Shown here: in pieces, positions 16,673 through 25,591 of the stretch | How positions within the stretch are numbered: position 1 is the first letter of the stretch | Layout: each line of letters starts with the position of its first letter | NCBI GenBank assembly: GCA_000432515.1 | Contig: HF996013.1 | Coordinates: forward strand, 40,199-104,198 | Length of the DNA stretch: 64,000 bases | Direction of reading: 5' to 3' | Origin: Bacteroides sp. CAG:545 | Lineage (GTDB): Bacteria > Bacteroidota > Bacteroidia > Bacteroidales > UBA932 | Notes under the pieces: model-generated | Seen by the model: the letters and a program-made list of their open reading frames with translations, nothing else | Databases searched by the model: none | Told to the model about the DNA's origin: nothing | Program-made: the position numbers and the translations under genes

Positions 16673-18349
16673 CTATTCCGGCTTATAGGAGTCCTTGAGG
16701 GTGGCCGTCCTGTTGAACACAGGATGTTCCGGAGTACTGTCCGGATCCTTGAAGTAATAGGCGTCACGCTCGAACTGAACTGCTATGCCGGATTTGTCTT
16801 CCAGCAGGGCAGGCTCAGCATATCCCTTGCCGAGAACCAACGACTGCGGATTCAGGAAATCCTTGTAGTCCTTGTCCTCTGGAACCTGGCTCATATCCGC
16901 CAATGTGAACAGCTTGTCATACATACGGAGTTCCACTTCCTTGGCGTGAGCAGTTGATACCCAATGAATTGTACCCTTGACACTTCTCCACTCCCCGCTT
17001 CCCGGACGGGTTGACGGATCGAAAGTACATTTGAGTTCCACCACATTGCCCTCAGCATCCTTGATAACCTCATTGCACTTGATGATATAGGTGTATTTCA
17101 GACGGACCTCACCATCAGGTTTAAGACGGAAGAACTTCTTAGGCGCGTCTTCCATAAAGTCCGCCCTGCTGATGTACAGTTCGCCGGCAAACGGAACCTT
17201 GCGGGTTGCGCCTTCCGGTTCAGCCGGATTTAGAGGGCAGTCAAACCACTCCACCTTGCCCGGCTCCCAGTTCGTGAGAGTAACCTTGACCGGGTCCTCA
17301 ACCACCATATAGCGGTTTGACCTCGCATTCAGGTCCTGGCGCACGCACCACTCAAGAAGCTGGAGGTCCATCAGCTGGTCACGCTTGGACACACCGATCT
17401 TCTCACAGAACATTTTCAATGCCTCAGGAGTATAGCCTCTTCTTCTTACACCGCACAATGTCGGCATACGAGGATCATCCCAGCCGCTCACAAGACCTTT
17501 CTGTACCAGTTCGAGCAATTTACGCTTGCTCATCAATGTGTAAGTAAGGTTCAGTCTCGCGAATTCATACTGATGTGACGGATAGATGCCGAGCGTCTGG
17601 ATAAACCAGTCGTACAGCGGTCTGTGCACATCGAACTCAAGGGTACAGATGGAATGGGTGATGTGTTCGATGGAGTCGCACTGGCCGTGAGTGAAGTCGT
17701 ACATAGGATAGATGCACCACTTGTCTCCGGTACGGTGATGAGAGGCATGCTTGATACGATAAAGAAGAGGATCGCGGAACATCATATTCGGGCTTGCCAT
17801 ATCGATCTTGGCCCTGAGAACCTTTTCACCGTCAGCATATTTTCCGTCACGCATCTCGCGGAAAAGCCTGAGGTTTTCCTCTACGCTCCTGTTCCTGTAC
17901 GGACTCTCCACACCCGGTTTGTCCACAGTGCCACGCCCCTTGCTGATTTCCTCCTGAGTCTGGTCATCAACATAAGCCAAACCCTTCTGTATCAGTTCTT
18001 CAGCCCATGCATAAAGCTGGTCGAAATAGTCAGAAGCATATTTTTCCTTGTCCCACTGGAACCCGAGCCACTTAATATCCTCTTTAATGGAGTCCACATA
18101 TTCGGTATCCTCTTTGGTCGGATTGGTATCGTCAAAACGAAGATTTGTCTTGCCGCCATATTTCTGCGCCAGACCAAAGTTTATGCAGATGCTTTTCGCA
18201 TGCCCGAGATGCAGATAACCGTTCGGCTCCGGAGGAAAACGCGTAAGGACGCTGTCCACTTTGCCGGATTTGAGATCTGCCTCAATGATTTCTTCGAGGA
18301 AATTCAGCCTCTTTGGCTCTTCGACCTCTTTTTTGACTTCTTCCATCAT
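16673..18349 (-). CDS. glnS: Glutaminyl-tRNA synthetase
   Basis: The 558-residue class I synthetase has the HIGH-type motif PPEPNGYLHLGHAKSI near residue 40 and the KMSKS-type motif LMSKRKL near 270, followed by the two anticodon-binding beta-barrels. It charges tRNA-Gln with glutamine directly, so the organism need not rely on the GatCAB amidotransferase route. The length is typical for bacterial GlnRS. The start MMEEVKKEVEE follows a roughly 180-bp leader. It appears to be transcribed alone. Confidence 0.97.
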   Translation of the reverse strand: MMEEVKKEVEEPKRLNFLEEIIEADLKSGKVDSVLTRFPPEPNGYLHLGHAKSICINFGLAQKYGGKTNLRFDDTNPTKEDTEYVDSIKEDIKWLGFQWDKEKYASDYFDQLYAWAEELIQKGLAYVDDQTQEEISKGRGTVDKPGVESPYRNRSVEENLRLFREMRDGKYADGEKVLRAKIDMASPNMMFRDPLLYRIKHASHHRTGDKWCIYPMYDFTHGQCDSIEHITHSICTLEFDVHRPLYDWFIQTLGIYPSHQYEFARLNLTYTLMSKRKLLELVQKGLVSGWDDPRMPTLCGVRRRGYTPEALKMFCEKIGVSKRDQLMDLQLLEWCVRQDLNARSNRYMVVEDPVKVTLTNWEPGKVEWFDCPLNPAEPEGATRKVPFAGELYISRADFMEDAPKKFFRLKPDGEVRLKYTYIIKCNEVIKDAEGNVVELKCTFDPSTRPGSGEWRSVKGTIHWVSTAHAKEVELRMYDKLFTLADMSQVPEDKDYKDFLNPQSLVLGKGYAEPALLEDKSGIAVQFERDAYYFKDPDSTPEHPVFNRTATLKDSYKPE

Positions 18350-18478
18350 ACGTATAATCAGTTCTATTACTCAAGTCCCGCAAGTAAAACTTGCTTGCCG
18401 TCGCCCTCACGGGCTTTAACAGCAGCATTTCGCTCTTGCGAAACTCAAGTTCAATTAATTCAATTATTTCACAACTTA

Positions 18479-18486
18479 CAAACTTA
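18479..18486 (-). promoter_or_regulatory. Possible -7 box for glnS with a roughly 125-nt leader
   Basis: The minus strand reads TAAGTTTG, matching TAnnTTTG. The leader between it and the ATG contains two small hairpins (GCCC-GTGA-GGGC and GCAAG-CAAGTTTTA-CTTGC). No -33 box stands at the ideal spacing, and I see no known riboswitch or T-box. Confidence 0.35.
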
Positions 18487-18534
18487 CGAAAATTCCGTTC
18501 AATTCTAAAATATTTACGCATTTTTGCAGGCGGA

Positions 18535-19725
18535 CTATTTCCTGATGACTTCCACTTTGTCCCCGCAGTCGTATATGGCCTCCTTGTCCATATACGTCAC
18601 GCTGGCCGGGACATATACCGTCCTGAGGTTCCGGCACTTCTCCACGGCATAGGCCTCGATTCTCTCAGTCCCTTCCGCGAAAACTATTTCCTCCACGTTT
18701 TCCAGGCTGTAGATGTAATTCTTTTCTATTACCTTGACCGGCTTGAGTTCCAGTCTTGTTATCGCAGACGGGATAAAGTACGGCGCATCGTCACCTATAT
18801 TATACAGCACATTCTTGTATGCGGTCAGATACTTGTTCTCAGGGTCAACATTGATTTCACGCAGGGAACTGAAGTTGCTGCTCAGATAGACCGTGTTCTC
18901 CCCGACACTCTCCACATTGCTTCCCAGATACAGTTTGTCGTATGACCCGCTTACCTTTTTGACAGGGCAGAAAGACGTGATTCTGAAACCGTTGGTGCTG
19001 AACGGAACCAGAACATAATCAAGCTTGGAGTCCTTCACCTCTGCAACATTGAGCCTGCCCTCCTCGAAATTATAAGCGAACCTCTCGTCCTCGAACAGAT
19101 TGAAATCGGCCATTGTCAGCTGAAGCACATCGCAATATTTCCCGGTGTCATCCATTTTGTAGTCAATGCCGTTTGTAGGGTCGCTGACGTGCCATTCTCC
19201 ATTCACATATGCGTAATTCCAAGCGTGGCCGCCAATCCCGACGAGCCAGCCGTTCACGCACATTGCCGGAATGTCCTGGCTCTGGCACATTATCTTGAAC
19301 AGGTTCGCATAACCCTGACAGACGCAGATCCTGTGGACGAACACGTCATACGGGTCGAGATATATGGTCTCGTTTCCGCTGCCGTATCTGACATTCTTTA
19401 CGATCCAATTGAAGATATTGTAGTATGTCTGTATCTTGCTGTCCGCCTTCAGATTATTGTCAATGAATTGCCTGATCTCGGAAAACTGCTTCTCCGTAAT
19501 CTTGGTTTCGCCCGGTGCCAATGTCCTTGCCGGGTCCACGGCCTCCAGTAATTCGCGCAGCGCGAGTGCCCCGTCTGCCGGCAGCCGCTTCGCCCCGTCA
19601 TCCTCAGGAAAGTCAATGCCGGCCGGCGGTTCCTTGTCCGGAATCTGTTCACTGCCGTTCTCTTTTCCGCAGGACACGAATCCCAGGACCGCCATCAATA
19701 TTATAATCAGTACCTTATTGTTCAT
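18535..19725 (-). CDS. Lipoprotein with transglutaminase-like domain and leucine-rich-repeat tail
   Basis: This 396-residue lipoprotein has its lipobox at VSC (residue 19). A transglutaminase-like cysteine-protease fold at about residues 100-200 shows the full triad: Cys in ICVCQGYANLF, His in GGHAWNYAY and Asp in SDPTNGID. The C-terminal half (about 260-396) has BspA-type LRR_5 repeats (LRTVYVPASVTYMDKEAI). Such surface proteins cut or rearrange peptides or glycan-linked substrates; the substrate is unknown. It is divergent from the alpha/beta hydrolase gene. Confidence 0.8.
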   Translation of the reverse strand: MNNKVLIIILMAVLGFVSCGKENGSEQIPDKEPPAGIDFPEDDGAKRLPADGALALRELLEAVDPARTLAPGETKITEKQFSEIRQFIDNNLKADSKIQTYYNIFNWIVKNVRYGSGNETIYLDPYDVFVHRICVCQGYANLFKIMCQSQDIPAMCVNGWLVGIGGHAWNYAYVNGEWHVSDPTNGIDYKMDDTGKYCDVLQLTMADFNLFEDERFAYNFEEGRLNVAEVKDSKLDYVLVPFSTNGFRITSFCPVKKVSGSYDKLYLGSNVESVGENTVYLSSNFSSLREINVDPENKYLTAYKNVLYNIGDDAPYFIPSAITRLELKPVKVIEKNYIYSLENVEEIVFAEGTERIEAYAVEKCRNLRTVYVPASVTYMDKEAIYDCGDKVEVIRK

Positions 19726-19812
19726 ATGTCTTTCGTTTTCAGCGACAAATGTAATATTATTTCACTGTCATTGATGAAAATAATCCTATATTTACGGGAA
19801 ATCGTTCGAAAA

Positions 19813-21246
19813 ATGAAAAAGATATTAGCAGCATTGACATTGACCTTTATCGCGGCGTCGGCATTGGCGCAGACGGGGACTTGGAACGGCAAATTGGACG
19901 TCTCGGGCACTACGCTTTCGCTCGTTTTTCACATGGGCGACAGCACCGCCACTCTCGACGTGCCCGACCAGGGCGCGAAGGCGATACCGGTGTCAGTAAA
20001 ACGCTCCGCTTTCGGTTCCATTGAACTGGAAGTTCCGTCCATAAATGCTTCATACAAAGGACTTTGGACAGGTAAACTTATCACCGGGACATTTACTCAG
20101 AATGGAATGTCATTTACTTTGCCGTTGGTCCCGGGAGCCCCAGTTCTGAGGCGTCCGCAAACCCCTGTAGGACCCTTTGCTTATGTCAATGCCGATGTTT
20201 CATTTTCCAATGGTGATGCTGTTCTGAAAGGGACATTGACAATGCCGGAGAACTGTTCCCGCCAGACTCCTGTGCTCCTCATGGTTACCGGAAGCGGGCT
20301 GCAGAATCGCGACGAGGAAACATTTGGCCATAAGCCGTTTGCAGTGATTGCCGATGCGTTTGCCAATGCCGGGATCGCGACTTTGAGATATGATGACAGG
20401 GGATTCGGCGAGTCCACAGGCGATGCCGTTTCGTGTACCACAGAGGACTTGAAGAACGATGCTCTTGCCGGGATTGATCTTCTGCGTGGGAAGTTTGACC
20501 ATGTCGGTGTGCTCGGGCACAGTGAAGGCGGAAGCATTGCGCTGATGTTGGCTGCAGAGGGCAAGGCGGATTTCGTGATAAGTCTGGCAGGTATGGTTGC
20601 CTCCGGCTCTGAGACTCTTCTGGACCAGAATCGTCGTGCGCTCCAGATGGCCGGGATGCCTGAATCCGAGACCAACAACTATTGCAGATTTCTGGCTGAC
20701 GCCTACGAGGCTGTTGTCAATGATATGCCGTTTCCATCTCCTGAAAGTTATTATCTCTCTGCTGCTCTCAAGCAGAATGCGTCTATGCTAAGCGTTTTAC
20801 TGAAAACGCCGTACATGAAATATTTCTTGAAGATGAACGTGTCGGACATCTTAGGCTCCGTAAAGTGCCCGGTAATGGCCCTCAATGGTACCAAGGACAT
20901 TCAGGTTTCTTGCGAACGGAATCTCTCCCTTCTCCGCCAAGGTCTTCCCGGCGGCTATTCCGAGTCTGTTACCGTGACAGTCTCCGGTTCAGAACGTGGC
21001 TCCGGTTCAGGCTCAAATTTCCGGTCCGCCACTGCTCCAACCGCAGAAACCAGTTCCGTTTCCCGGTCCGCCACTTTTGCTGATGAATCTTCGGTCAATG
21101 TTGTCAAGGCCGAAATCGGGCTGAACCATATGTTCCAGCACTGCCGGACCGGTGAAATGTCAGAGTACAAAGAAATCGAAGAAACCTTCTCCCCGGACGT
21201 CCTCGCCGAAATGACAGCCTGGCTGCGTACCCTCTTTGCACGCTGA
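19813..21246 (+). CDS. Exported alpha/beta hydrolase (esterase/peptidase-like)
   Basis: Translation most likely starts at the ATG at 19813 (MKKILAALTLTFIAASALAQ), which gives a proper signal peptide and 477 residues. It lies 18 bp after TATATTTA (19787-19794), a near-match to the promoter box. The N-terminal domain (about 20-130) is a small beta-sandwich, followed by an alpha/beta hydrolase with Ser in GHSEGGSIAL, Asp in NGTKDIQV and His in GLNHMFQ. A roughly 55-residue Ser/Thr-rich segment with internal repeats interrupts the region just before the catalytic His. It is probably a periplasmic esterase; the substrate is unknown. Confidence 0.8.
   Translation: MKKILAALTLTFIAASALAQTGTWNGKLDVSGTTLSLVFHMGDSTATLDVPDQGAKAIPVSVKRSAFGSIELEVPSINASYKGLWTGKLITGTFTQNGMSFTLPLVPGAPVLRRPQTPVGPFAYVNADVSFSNGDAVLKGTLTMPENCSRQTPVLLMVTGSGLQNRDEETFGHKPFAVIADAFANAGIATLRYDDRGFGESTGDAVSCTTEDLKNDALAGIDLLRGKFDHVGVLGHSEGGSIALMLAAEGKADFVISLAGMVASGSETLLDQNRRALQMAGMPESETNNYCRFLADAYEAVVNDMPFPSPESYYLSAALKQNASMLSVLLKTPYMKYFLKMNVSDILGSVKCPVMALNGTKDIQVSCERNLSLLRQGLPGGYSESVTVTVSGSERGSGSGSNFRSATAPTAETSSVSRSATFADESSVNVVKAEIGLNHMFQHCRTGEMSEYKEIEETFSPDVLAEMTAWLRTLFAR
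20982..21075 (+). repeat. Short direct repeats inside the hydrolase gene
   Basis: CTCCGGTTCAG occurs at 20982 and 21000 (18-bp period) and CCGGTCCGCCACT at 21021 and 21063 (42-bp period). Both periods are multiples of three, so they lengthen the Ser-rich linker without breaking the frame. Confidence 0.7.
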
Positions 21247-21259
21247 ACGAGAGGAATTG

Positions 21260-21571
21260 TCATGCTTCTTTCCGTCCCGTTGTTTTGTCGGCAAGGAGCA
21301 GAGGTGCTCTGCGTATGGTAATTTTGCTGCTTTCTGTATCGTAGATGATTTGTGAACTGTTTCCTCTTTCATCCACGTCATTGACTTTGATATATTTTGA
21401 GACGGCATTTCTGAGTGACGCGTATGACAAACCGATTTGTTCGGGGGAGAACATTGAATATATTGCTGATAGTGAACCAAATGTATATATTTCGCCTCCG
21501 TTCTTGAAGATTAGCGAAATCACGCTCTGTCCCTTTTTCATTGAATCCTGTTTTTTGCCTTGCTTGGCCAA
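21260..21571 (-). CDS. Small uncharacterised Bacteroidales protein
   Basis: This 103-residue protein (start at 21571, or Met11) has a central segment IYTFGSLSAIYSMFSPEQIG followed by SYASLRNAVSKY. A similar 'xSLSAIYxxFxPEQIG-SLRNAVSKY' pattern recurs in short hypothetical proteins of Bacteroidales. No function is known to me; the helical, basic make-up would fit nucleic-acid binding, but that is a guess. It converges on the hydrolase gene and is divergent from the transposase gene, with the hairpins between them. Confidence 0.5.
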   Translation of the reverse strand: MAKQGKKQDSMKKGQSVISLIFKNGGEIYTFGSLSAIYSMFSPEQIGLSYASLRNAVSKYIKVNDVDERGNSSQIIYDTESSKITIRRAPLLLADKTTGRKEA

Positions 21572-21626
21572 ATATACGACTTATTTTTGATTTGTGACAA
21601 ATATCTGAAAAAAAACATATTTACTA

Positions 21627-21657
21627 TTGCAAATATGTCATATTCGTCATATCTTTG
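21627..21657 (+). promoter_or_regulatory. Predicted promoter of the RAYT-like transposase
   Basis: TTG (21627-21629), a 20-bp spacer and TATCTTTG (21650-21657) form a complete Bacteroidota promoter. The predicted start near 21664 gives a leader of about 200 nt that contains both GGTGTAAA hairpins. Confidence 0.65.
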
Positions 21658-21684
21658 ATTGGTCCTACAATGTTTCTGGCTGCC

Positions 21685-21771
21685 GCAAAAAACGGTGTAA
21701 ATATCGGCCTGATTTTACACCGTTTTGCTCAAAATGATGAATTGGTGTAAAAAATGACGTTATTTTACACC
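21685..21771. repeat. Two consecutive GGTGTAAA inverted repeats
   Basis: The first hairpin pairs AAAACGGTGTAAA (21689-21701) with TTTACACCGTTTT (21714-21726), a perfect 13-bp stem. The second pairs GGTGTAAAA (21744-21752) with TTTTACACC (21763-21771). Both share the same core, and both lie in the leader of the transposase gene. I noticed no other copy in the window. REP-like hairpins beside RAYT genes are known as their substrates. Confidence 0.8.
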
Positions 21772-21865
21772 GAATAGTGGCCAGGTCCAGTTGCCGACAA
21801 ACTATCGGACAGACTGACCGGAAACAAAACGCAAAACCAAAACATAACTCAAAACGAAAACGACT

Positions 21866-22780
21866 ATGGCTACTTTCAGAGAAAAAGAAAATTACTGCCA
21901 GCGCACGTTTGATGAAAACGGGCCATATTGGCATCTATATACATCCGGCAAGGAAACGCCGTTGATATTCAGAACCGAGGACGACTATGTGTTTGCAATG
22001 AATGTAATTGCCCAGATGGCCTTTGAATATCATGATATTAGAATCCTTACCTTTGAGATAATGGGAAATCATATCCATATCTTGGCGGAGGGACATTCTG
22101 ACAGGCTTCTGACTGCATTCACATTTCTGAAGAAACGCTTGACCCGCGGCATGAAGGAGAGTTTTCCGGATGGCCTTCCTGATGGGTTCTCACCGACATT
22201 GAAGGAAGTGTCAGATTTGGAAGCAATGCGAAATACCATTGTCTATGTCAACCGAAATGGTTTTGTCGCGGATTGTAATGTTACTCCGTACAGTTATCCA
22301 TGGGGTGCGGGGCCCTATTATTTTGGACACGAGCTGGTGACTGCAACTACTTTTCATGACATTACAACTAAACAGGGGCGTAATATGTTTCGTGGCCGTA
22401 TCCCGGATATACCTGACAGTTGGCCTGTTGCCGACAGTTTTGTTCTTCCTGTTGCATATTGTTCAATCAAGTTTGCCAAAGCCATGTTCAGGGATGCTCA
22501 TCATTTTTTTTCAATGTTATGCCGCAATCTGGAAAGTTATAGCGGTGTGGCGGCTGAAATAGATGACCAGGACTATCTTACTGATGGTGAACTGTTTGCG
22601 CAACTTGTATCCATCATCAGACAGCATCATCATAAAACTTCTTTGCGGGAACTGTCAAAAGCTCAGAAACTGGATCTCGCACGCACTCTCCATTATGACT
22701 ACAGGTGTTCCAATGGCCAGCTCCGTCGTGTCATCGGTCTTACACAGTATGAAGTCGATACATTGTTTCCTTTGAAATAA
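21866..22780 (+). CDS. Y1 (IS200-like/RAYT-type) transposase, probably single-copy
   Basis: The 304-residue protein has the HUH signature GNHIHILAEG near residue 68 and the helix carrying the probable catalytic Tyr (NTIVYVNRNGF, about residue 125). The tail then continues YSYPWGAGPYYFG, as in REP-associated tyrosine transposases of Bacteroidota. A roughly 130-residue C-terminal extension (about 175-304) ends in a helical segment SNGQLRRVIGLTQYEVDTLF resembling a helix-turn-helix. No IS ends, target duplications or tnpB are seen, which argues for a resident RAYT rather than an active IS. Codon use and AT content differ from the neighbours. Confidence 0.82.
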   Translation: MATFREKENYCQRTFDENGPYWHLYTSGKETPLIFRTEDDYVFAMNVIAQMAFEYHDIRILTFEIMGNHIHILAEGHSDRLLTAFTFLKKRLTRGMKESFPDGLPDGFSPTLKEVSDLEAMRNTIVYVNRNGFVADCNVTPYSYPWGAGPYYFGHELVTATTFHDITTKQGRNMFRGRIPDIPDSWPVADSFVLPVAYCSIKFAKAMFRDAHHFFSMLCRNLESYSGVAAEIDDQDYLTDGELFAQLVSIIRQHHHKTSLRELSKAQKLDLARTLHYDYRCSNGQLRRVIGLTQYEVDTLFPLK

Positions 22781-22839
22781 TCGTCAGACATAGGACAGTA
22801 AACCTCCAGCGCATTTTTTTGCGATAATGAAAAAATGTT

Positions 22840-22847
22840 TATCTTTA
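22840..22847 (+). promoter_or_regulatory. Predicted -7 box for the YbjQ-family gene
   Basis: TATCTTTA is a near match to TAnnTTTG, with a TTG 18 bp upstream (22819-22821). It lies about 60 bp before the ATG at 22909. Confidence 0.45.
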
Positions 22848-22908
22848 CGGGCGGACATTGGTCTGAGGAATGTGAAAAGCCATTGACTGACAATTAATTG
22901 AAGATATT

Positions 22909-23229
22909 ATGATACTTACTACAACACCGACCGTGGAAGGTCACAGCATCAGGGAATACCGCGGTATTGTCTGCGGGGAAGTCGTTGCCGGCGTCAATTT
23001 CATCAAGGACTTCACCGCAAGCATCCGGAACTTCATCGGCGGCCGTTCAGGCTCATACGAAAACGAATTGATCGAGGCCAGAGAAAAGGCATTGGAAGAA
23101 ATGTCGGAACGCGCGAGAGAACTTGGGGCCAATGCTGTCGTCGGCATTGACATAGATTATGAGGCCCTGGGCGCGGATAACGGAATGTTGATGGCTACAG
23201 CCTCCGGAACAGCAGTTGTGATAGATTGA
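22909..23229 (+). CDS. YbjQ/UPF0145 family heavy-metal-binding-like protein
   Basis: The protein is 106 residues, the standard length of this family. It shows the conserved start [20 protein letters not shown], the central [30 protein letters not shown] and the terminal SGTAVVID. These proteins form a pentameric or decameric dodecin-like ring; the 'heavy-metal-binding' label is historical and the role is unknown. It stands alone between the transposase and the lipoprotein cluster. Confidence 0.88.
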   Translation: MILTTTPTVEGHSIREYRGIVCGEVVAGVNFIKDFTASIRNFIGGRSGSYENELIEAREKALEEMSERARELGANAVVGIDIDYEALGADNGMLMATASGTAVVID

Positions 23230-23264
23230 CCGCCGATGCATTAAAAGTGAAAAATATTTTTCCG

Positions 23265-24329
23265 TCAATCCTGCACGCAGCGGAGCGAATAGCGGCTGTT
23301 GTCCCCGGTGTTGAGTCCTACTCCTATCTGGATAGCGTAATCCTTTACGCCATAACCGCTTGCATTGTTGCCGGAATTGAACAGTTCGTCAGTCCAATAG
23401 TAACCGCACACCCCGATTTCACGGAATTGGCCGAACCAACATCCACCTGCAGCCGGCAGAAAAATCTGGGGAACATCCTCAGCATATTTTACCATTCCTG
23501 AATACCAGCGGCCGTTGACGCCGTTGTGCGAAGTCCATGCTGACCCATAGTAAAACAGCTTTTGCATTTCCTTTGCCGTTGCAGGACGCCAGCCGTCAGG
23601 ACACGCAGTTTCACGCTCCTTCCAATTATAATAGCTTCCGAGAGGGCTCGACGGGTCACCGCAGTTGTTCAATGCCCATTTGATTCCACCGATGAATTCA
23701 TATTCCTTGACGGCTTTCTGGACAAATGCGAGCTTACGGGTTTCAGCGCCCGCGTAAGTGAAAATGATCTCCGCTACCCTATCCTCCTCTGTCGCATTTT
23801 CCGGAATTTGAAGCCTGATGCCACCTTTCTCCTGTTCAAGGTCGATTTCAAACCATTCCTGCTCCGTTTCCGCGTTAAACTCCTCACCATCAATGGGATT
23901 CAGGATTTCACACGACACAAAATACTCCTGCGCCTGACAATCGACCGTCTCAGCAAGACGTTTAAGGCCAATCACAGGACGCAGATAATCTTGTGTCAAT
24001 GTGAATGTCAATGGCTCCATATCCCCATAGCCTACAATGATTTCCGCCATACGAGACTCAGTTCTGGAATCATTTTGCGAAACCGAAAGAGCAACTTCGG
24101 ACTCCCCTGGGATACCGACATTAACCCAATCCGCATCCGTCGTAACAGAAATGGACGAACCATTGTCCAGAAGCACCTTATAGCCGAACATCACGTCCTG
24201 CGCATTATGGTCAATGGTCACAGAATCGGACATCAGGAGGAGGACACCTGACGATTTTTCCTTGCTGCATGACAACAGCATTGATATCAATGCCAATGCT
24301 GCCATAAAATGTAAAATAGTTTTTTTCAT
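23265..24329 (-). CDS. Lipoprotein with two BACON-like domains and a FISUMP domain
   Basis: This 354-residue protein has lipobox LLSC (Cys21). Two Ig-like BACON-type repeats follow (about 30-110 and 115-210), each ending in a strand like LTFTLTQD or KLAFVQKA. A C-terminal Fibrobacter-succinogenes-type major paralogous domain contains YYNWKERETACPDGWRPAT and ends YSLRCVQD. BACON modules are thought to bind mucin or carbohydrate, and FISUMP domains occur in surface-exposed proteins. It is the last gene of a minus-strand run of four lipoproteins. Confidence 0.82.
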   Translation of the reverse strand: MKKTILHFMAALALISMLLSCSKEKSSGVLLLMSDSVTIDHNAQDVMFGYKVLLDNGSSISVTTDADWVNVGIPGESEVALSVSQNDSRTESRMAEIIVGYGDMEPLTFTLTQDYLRPVIGLKRLAETVDCQAQEYFVSCEILNPIDGEEFNAETEQEWFEIDLEQEKGGIRLQIPENATEEDRVAEIIFTYAGAETRKLAFVQKAVKEYEFIGGIKWALNNCGDPSSPLGSYYNWKERETACPDGWRPATAKEMQKLFYYGSAWTSHNGVNGRWYSGMVKYAEDVPQIFLPAAGGCWFGQFREIGVCGYYWTDELFNSGNNASGYGVKDYAIQIGVGLNTGDNSRYSLRCVQD

Positions 24330-24357
24330 AGGCCAAGTCCTATTTTAATTATTGTCA

Positions 24358-24932
24358 TCAATTCTTTTCAGCTTTTTTCGGAAGCGCCATTATCAGGCTC
24401 TGGTCATAAAGGGTTCCAGGCTTGACGGAAGATTTTTCAACGGACAGCACTTCATCGTACATCGGCTCGCCATCATCGGAGGTATGACCAGAAAATACAA
24501 GCATACGGTCTGCGGATACTTCCTTTACATAGCTGGCAATGGACATTATACGGGTATCGGTAGGATACAGACTTCATACGACACGCAAAGCACCATGCTG
24601 CCATCTGCATTGGGCTTCATGGTGTACCAGCCGTTCATGGCAAGTACATCACGCTCCTTCATAGCATCCAGAAATGTTTTCTGTTCCGGTGTAAGTTTTT
24701 CCGTATCAATGCTGTTTCTTAAACTTTCCAAATCATCCGACGAATACGCTTGACCTAAAACTGCAGTACCGTCATCGTTCAGCTGAAGGAGCATGAAAGA
24801 CGACTCAGACACATCCAACATCCATGTATTCACATAAAGTTTCGGTCCGTCATTTTCAGAACCATTTTTTTCACAGGCGCAAGTCATTGCGACAACCGCA
24901 ATAGCAAAAATGCTGTATATCAATTTTTTCAT
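24358..24932 (-). pseudogene. Frameshifted small lipoprotein, paralogue of the next gene
   Basis: Two frames, 24546-24932 and 24358-24546, together match the full length of the lipoprotein at 24950-25573. The first has the signal peptide (lipobox CAC) and the shared LYVNTW segment; the second continues the paralogue's C-terminal half. The first frame runs out at CILPIPV. Adding one C to the CC at 24563-24564 on the minus strand restores CIPTDTRIMSIA, which lines up with the paralogue's IPIPTGTVFHLF and gives a 191-residue protein. A real one-base deletion, a sequencing error or a programmed shift would all explain it. Confidence 0.8.
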
Positions 24933-24949
24933 ATTCCAAATTCCATTAT

Positions 24950-25573
24950 TTATTCTCCGAGAATCTCTGACAAATCAACGGTCTTACCTATTTTCATGCC
25001 TGAAGAAGACAAACTTTTCATCTGCAATTTTTCAACATCACCAGCCCCATTGTCCAACGTCATCGAGTCCTTGGCTATATTGAAAAGATGAAAGACCGTC
25101 CCCGTCGGAATCGGAATTTCCATTCCTTTGAGAATTCGTGTCAGGAAGATATTCAAATCAACGTCATCTTCCTTACCGGGAATCACCACATATACACCCT
25201 TTATTATGATGACTGCATCATTGATTTGCACAGATTTGATCCTTTCGGCCAATTCCTTCTTGTAACTTTCAGTCGCTTCGTCAATGTAATCGTCATCACC
25301 CTTTTCGGACGGTTCCAGTCTAGGCAATATCTGAGTTTTGAGAACTTCAAGGACATTCTCATTGGCGAGAAAACTTAAATTGAAGGTCTTGTCCTCATTG
25401 ATCTGGTAAAAGCCGTAGTCAACGGATTTGCCCCCGAAAGTCAAAAGGCTGTTTGAGTCTGTCACCCAGGTATTCACATAGAGTGGGACATTGTCAGATT
25501 CCTTGTCACAAGAGGCTCCGAGCAGAAGTGCTGCCCCCAAAGCGAGGAAGTAAATTAATTTCTTCATTGTCAT
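24950..25573 (-). CDS. Small lipoprotein of unknown function
   Basis: The 207-residue protein has lipobox GASC (residue 22) followed by a sequence rich in Asp/Glu and short strands (LYVNTWVTDSNSLLTFGG, YGFYQINEDKTFNLSF). The C-terminal half matches its frameshifted neighbour, so the two arose by tandem duplication. No known domain is recognised. The gap to the SUMF1-like gene stop is 18 bp and to the neighbour start 17 bp, consistent with one operon. Confidence 0.65.
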   Translation of the reverse strand: MTMKKLIYFLALGAALLLGASCDKESDNVPLYVNTWVTDSNSLLTFGGKSVDYGFYQINEDKTFNLSFLANENVLEVLKTQILPRLEPSEKGDDDYIDEATESYKKELAERIKSVQINDAVIIIKGVYVVIPGKEDDVDLNIFLTRILKGMEIPIPTGTVFHLFNIAKDSMTLDNGAGDVEKLQMKSLSSSGMKIGKTVDLSEILGE

Positions 25574-25591
25574 GTATTTAAATTATTCATA

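Noticed and set aside
24352..24753. Plus-strand frame of 133 residues over the frameshifted lipoprotein
   Set aside because: Antisense to a clear lipoprotein pair; no start context and no known domain.
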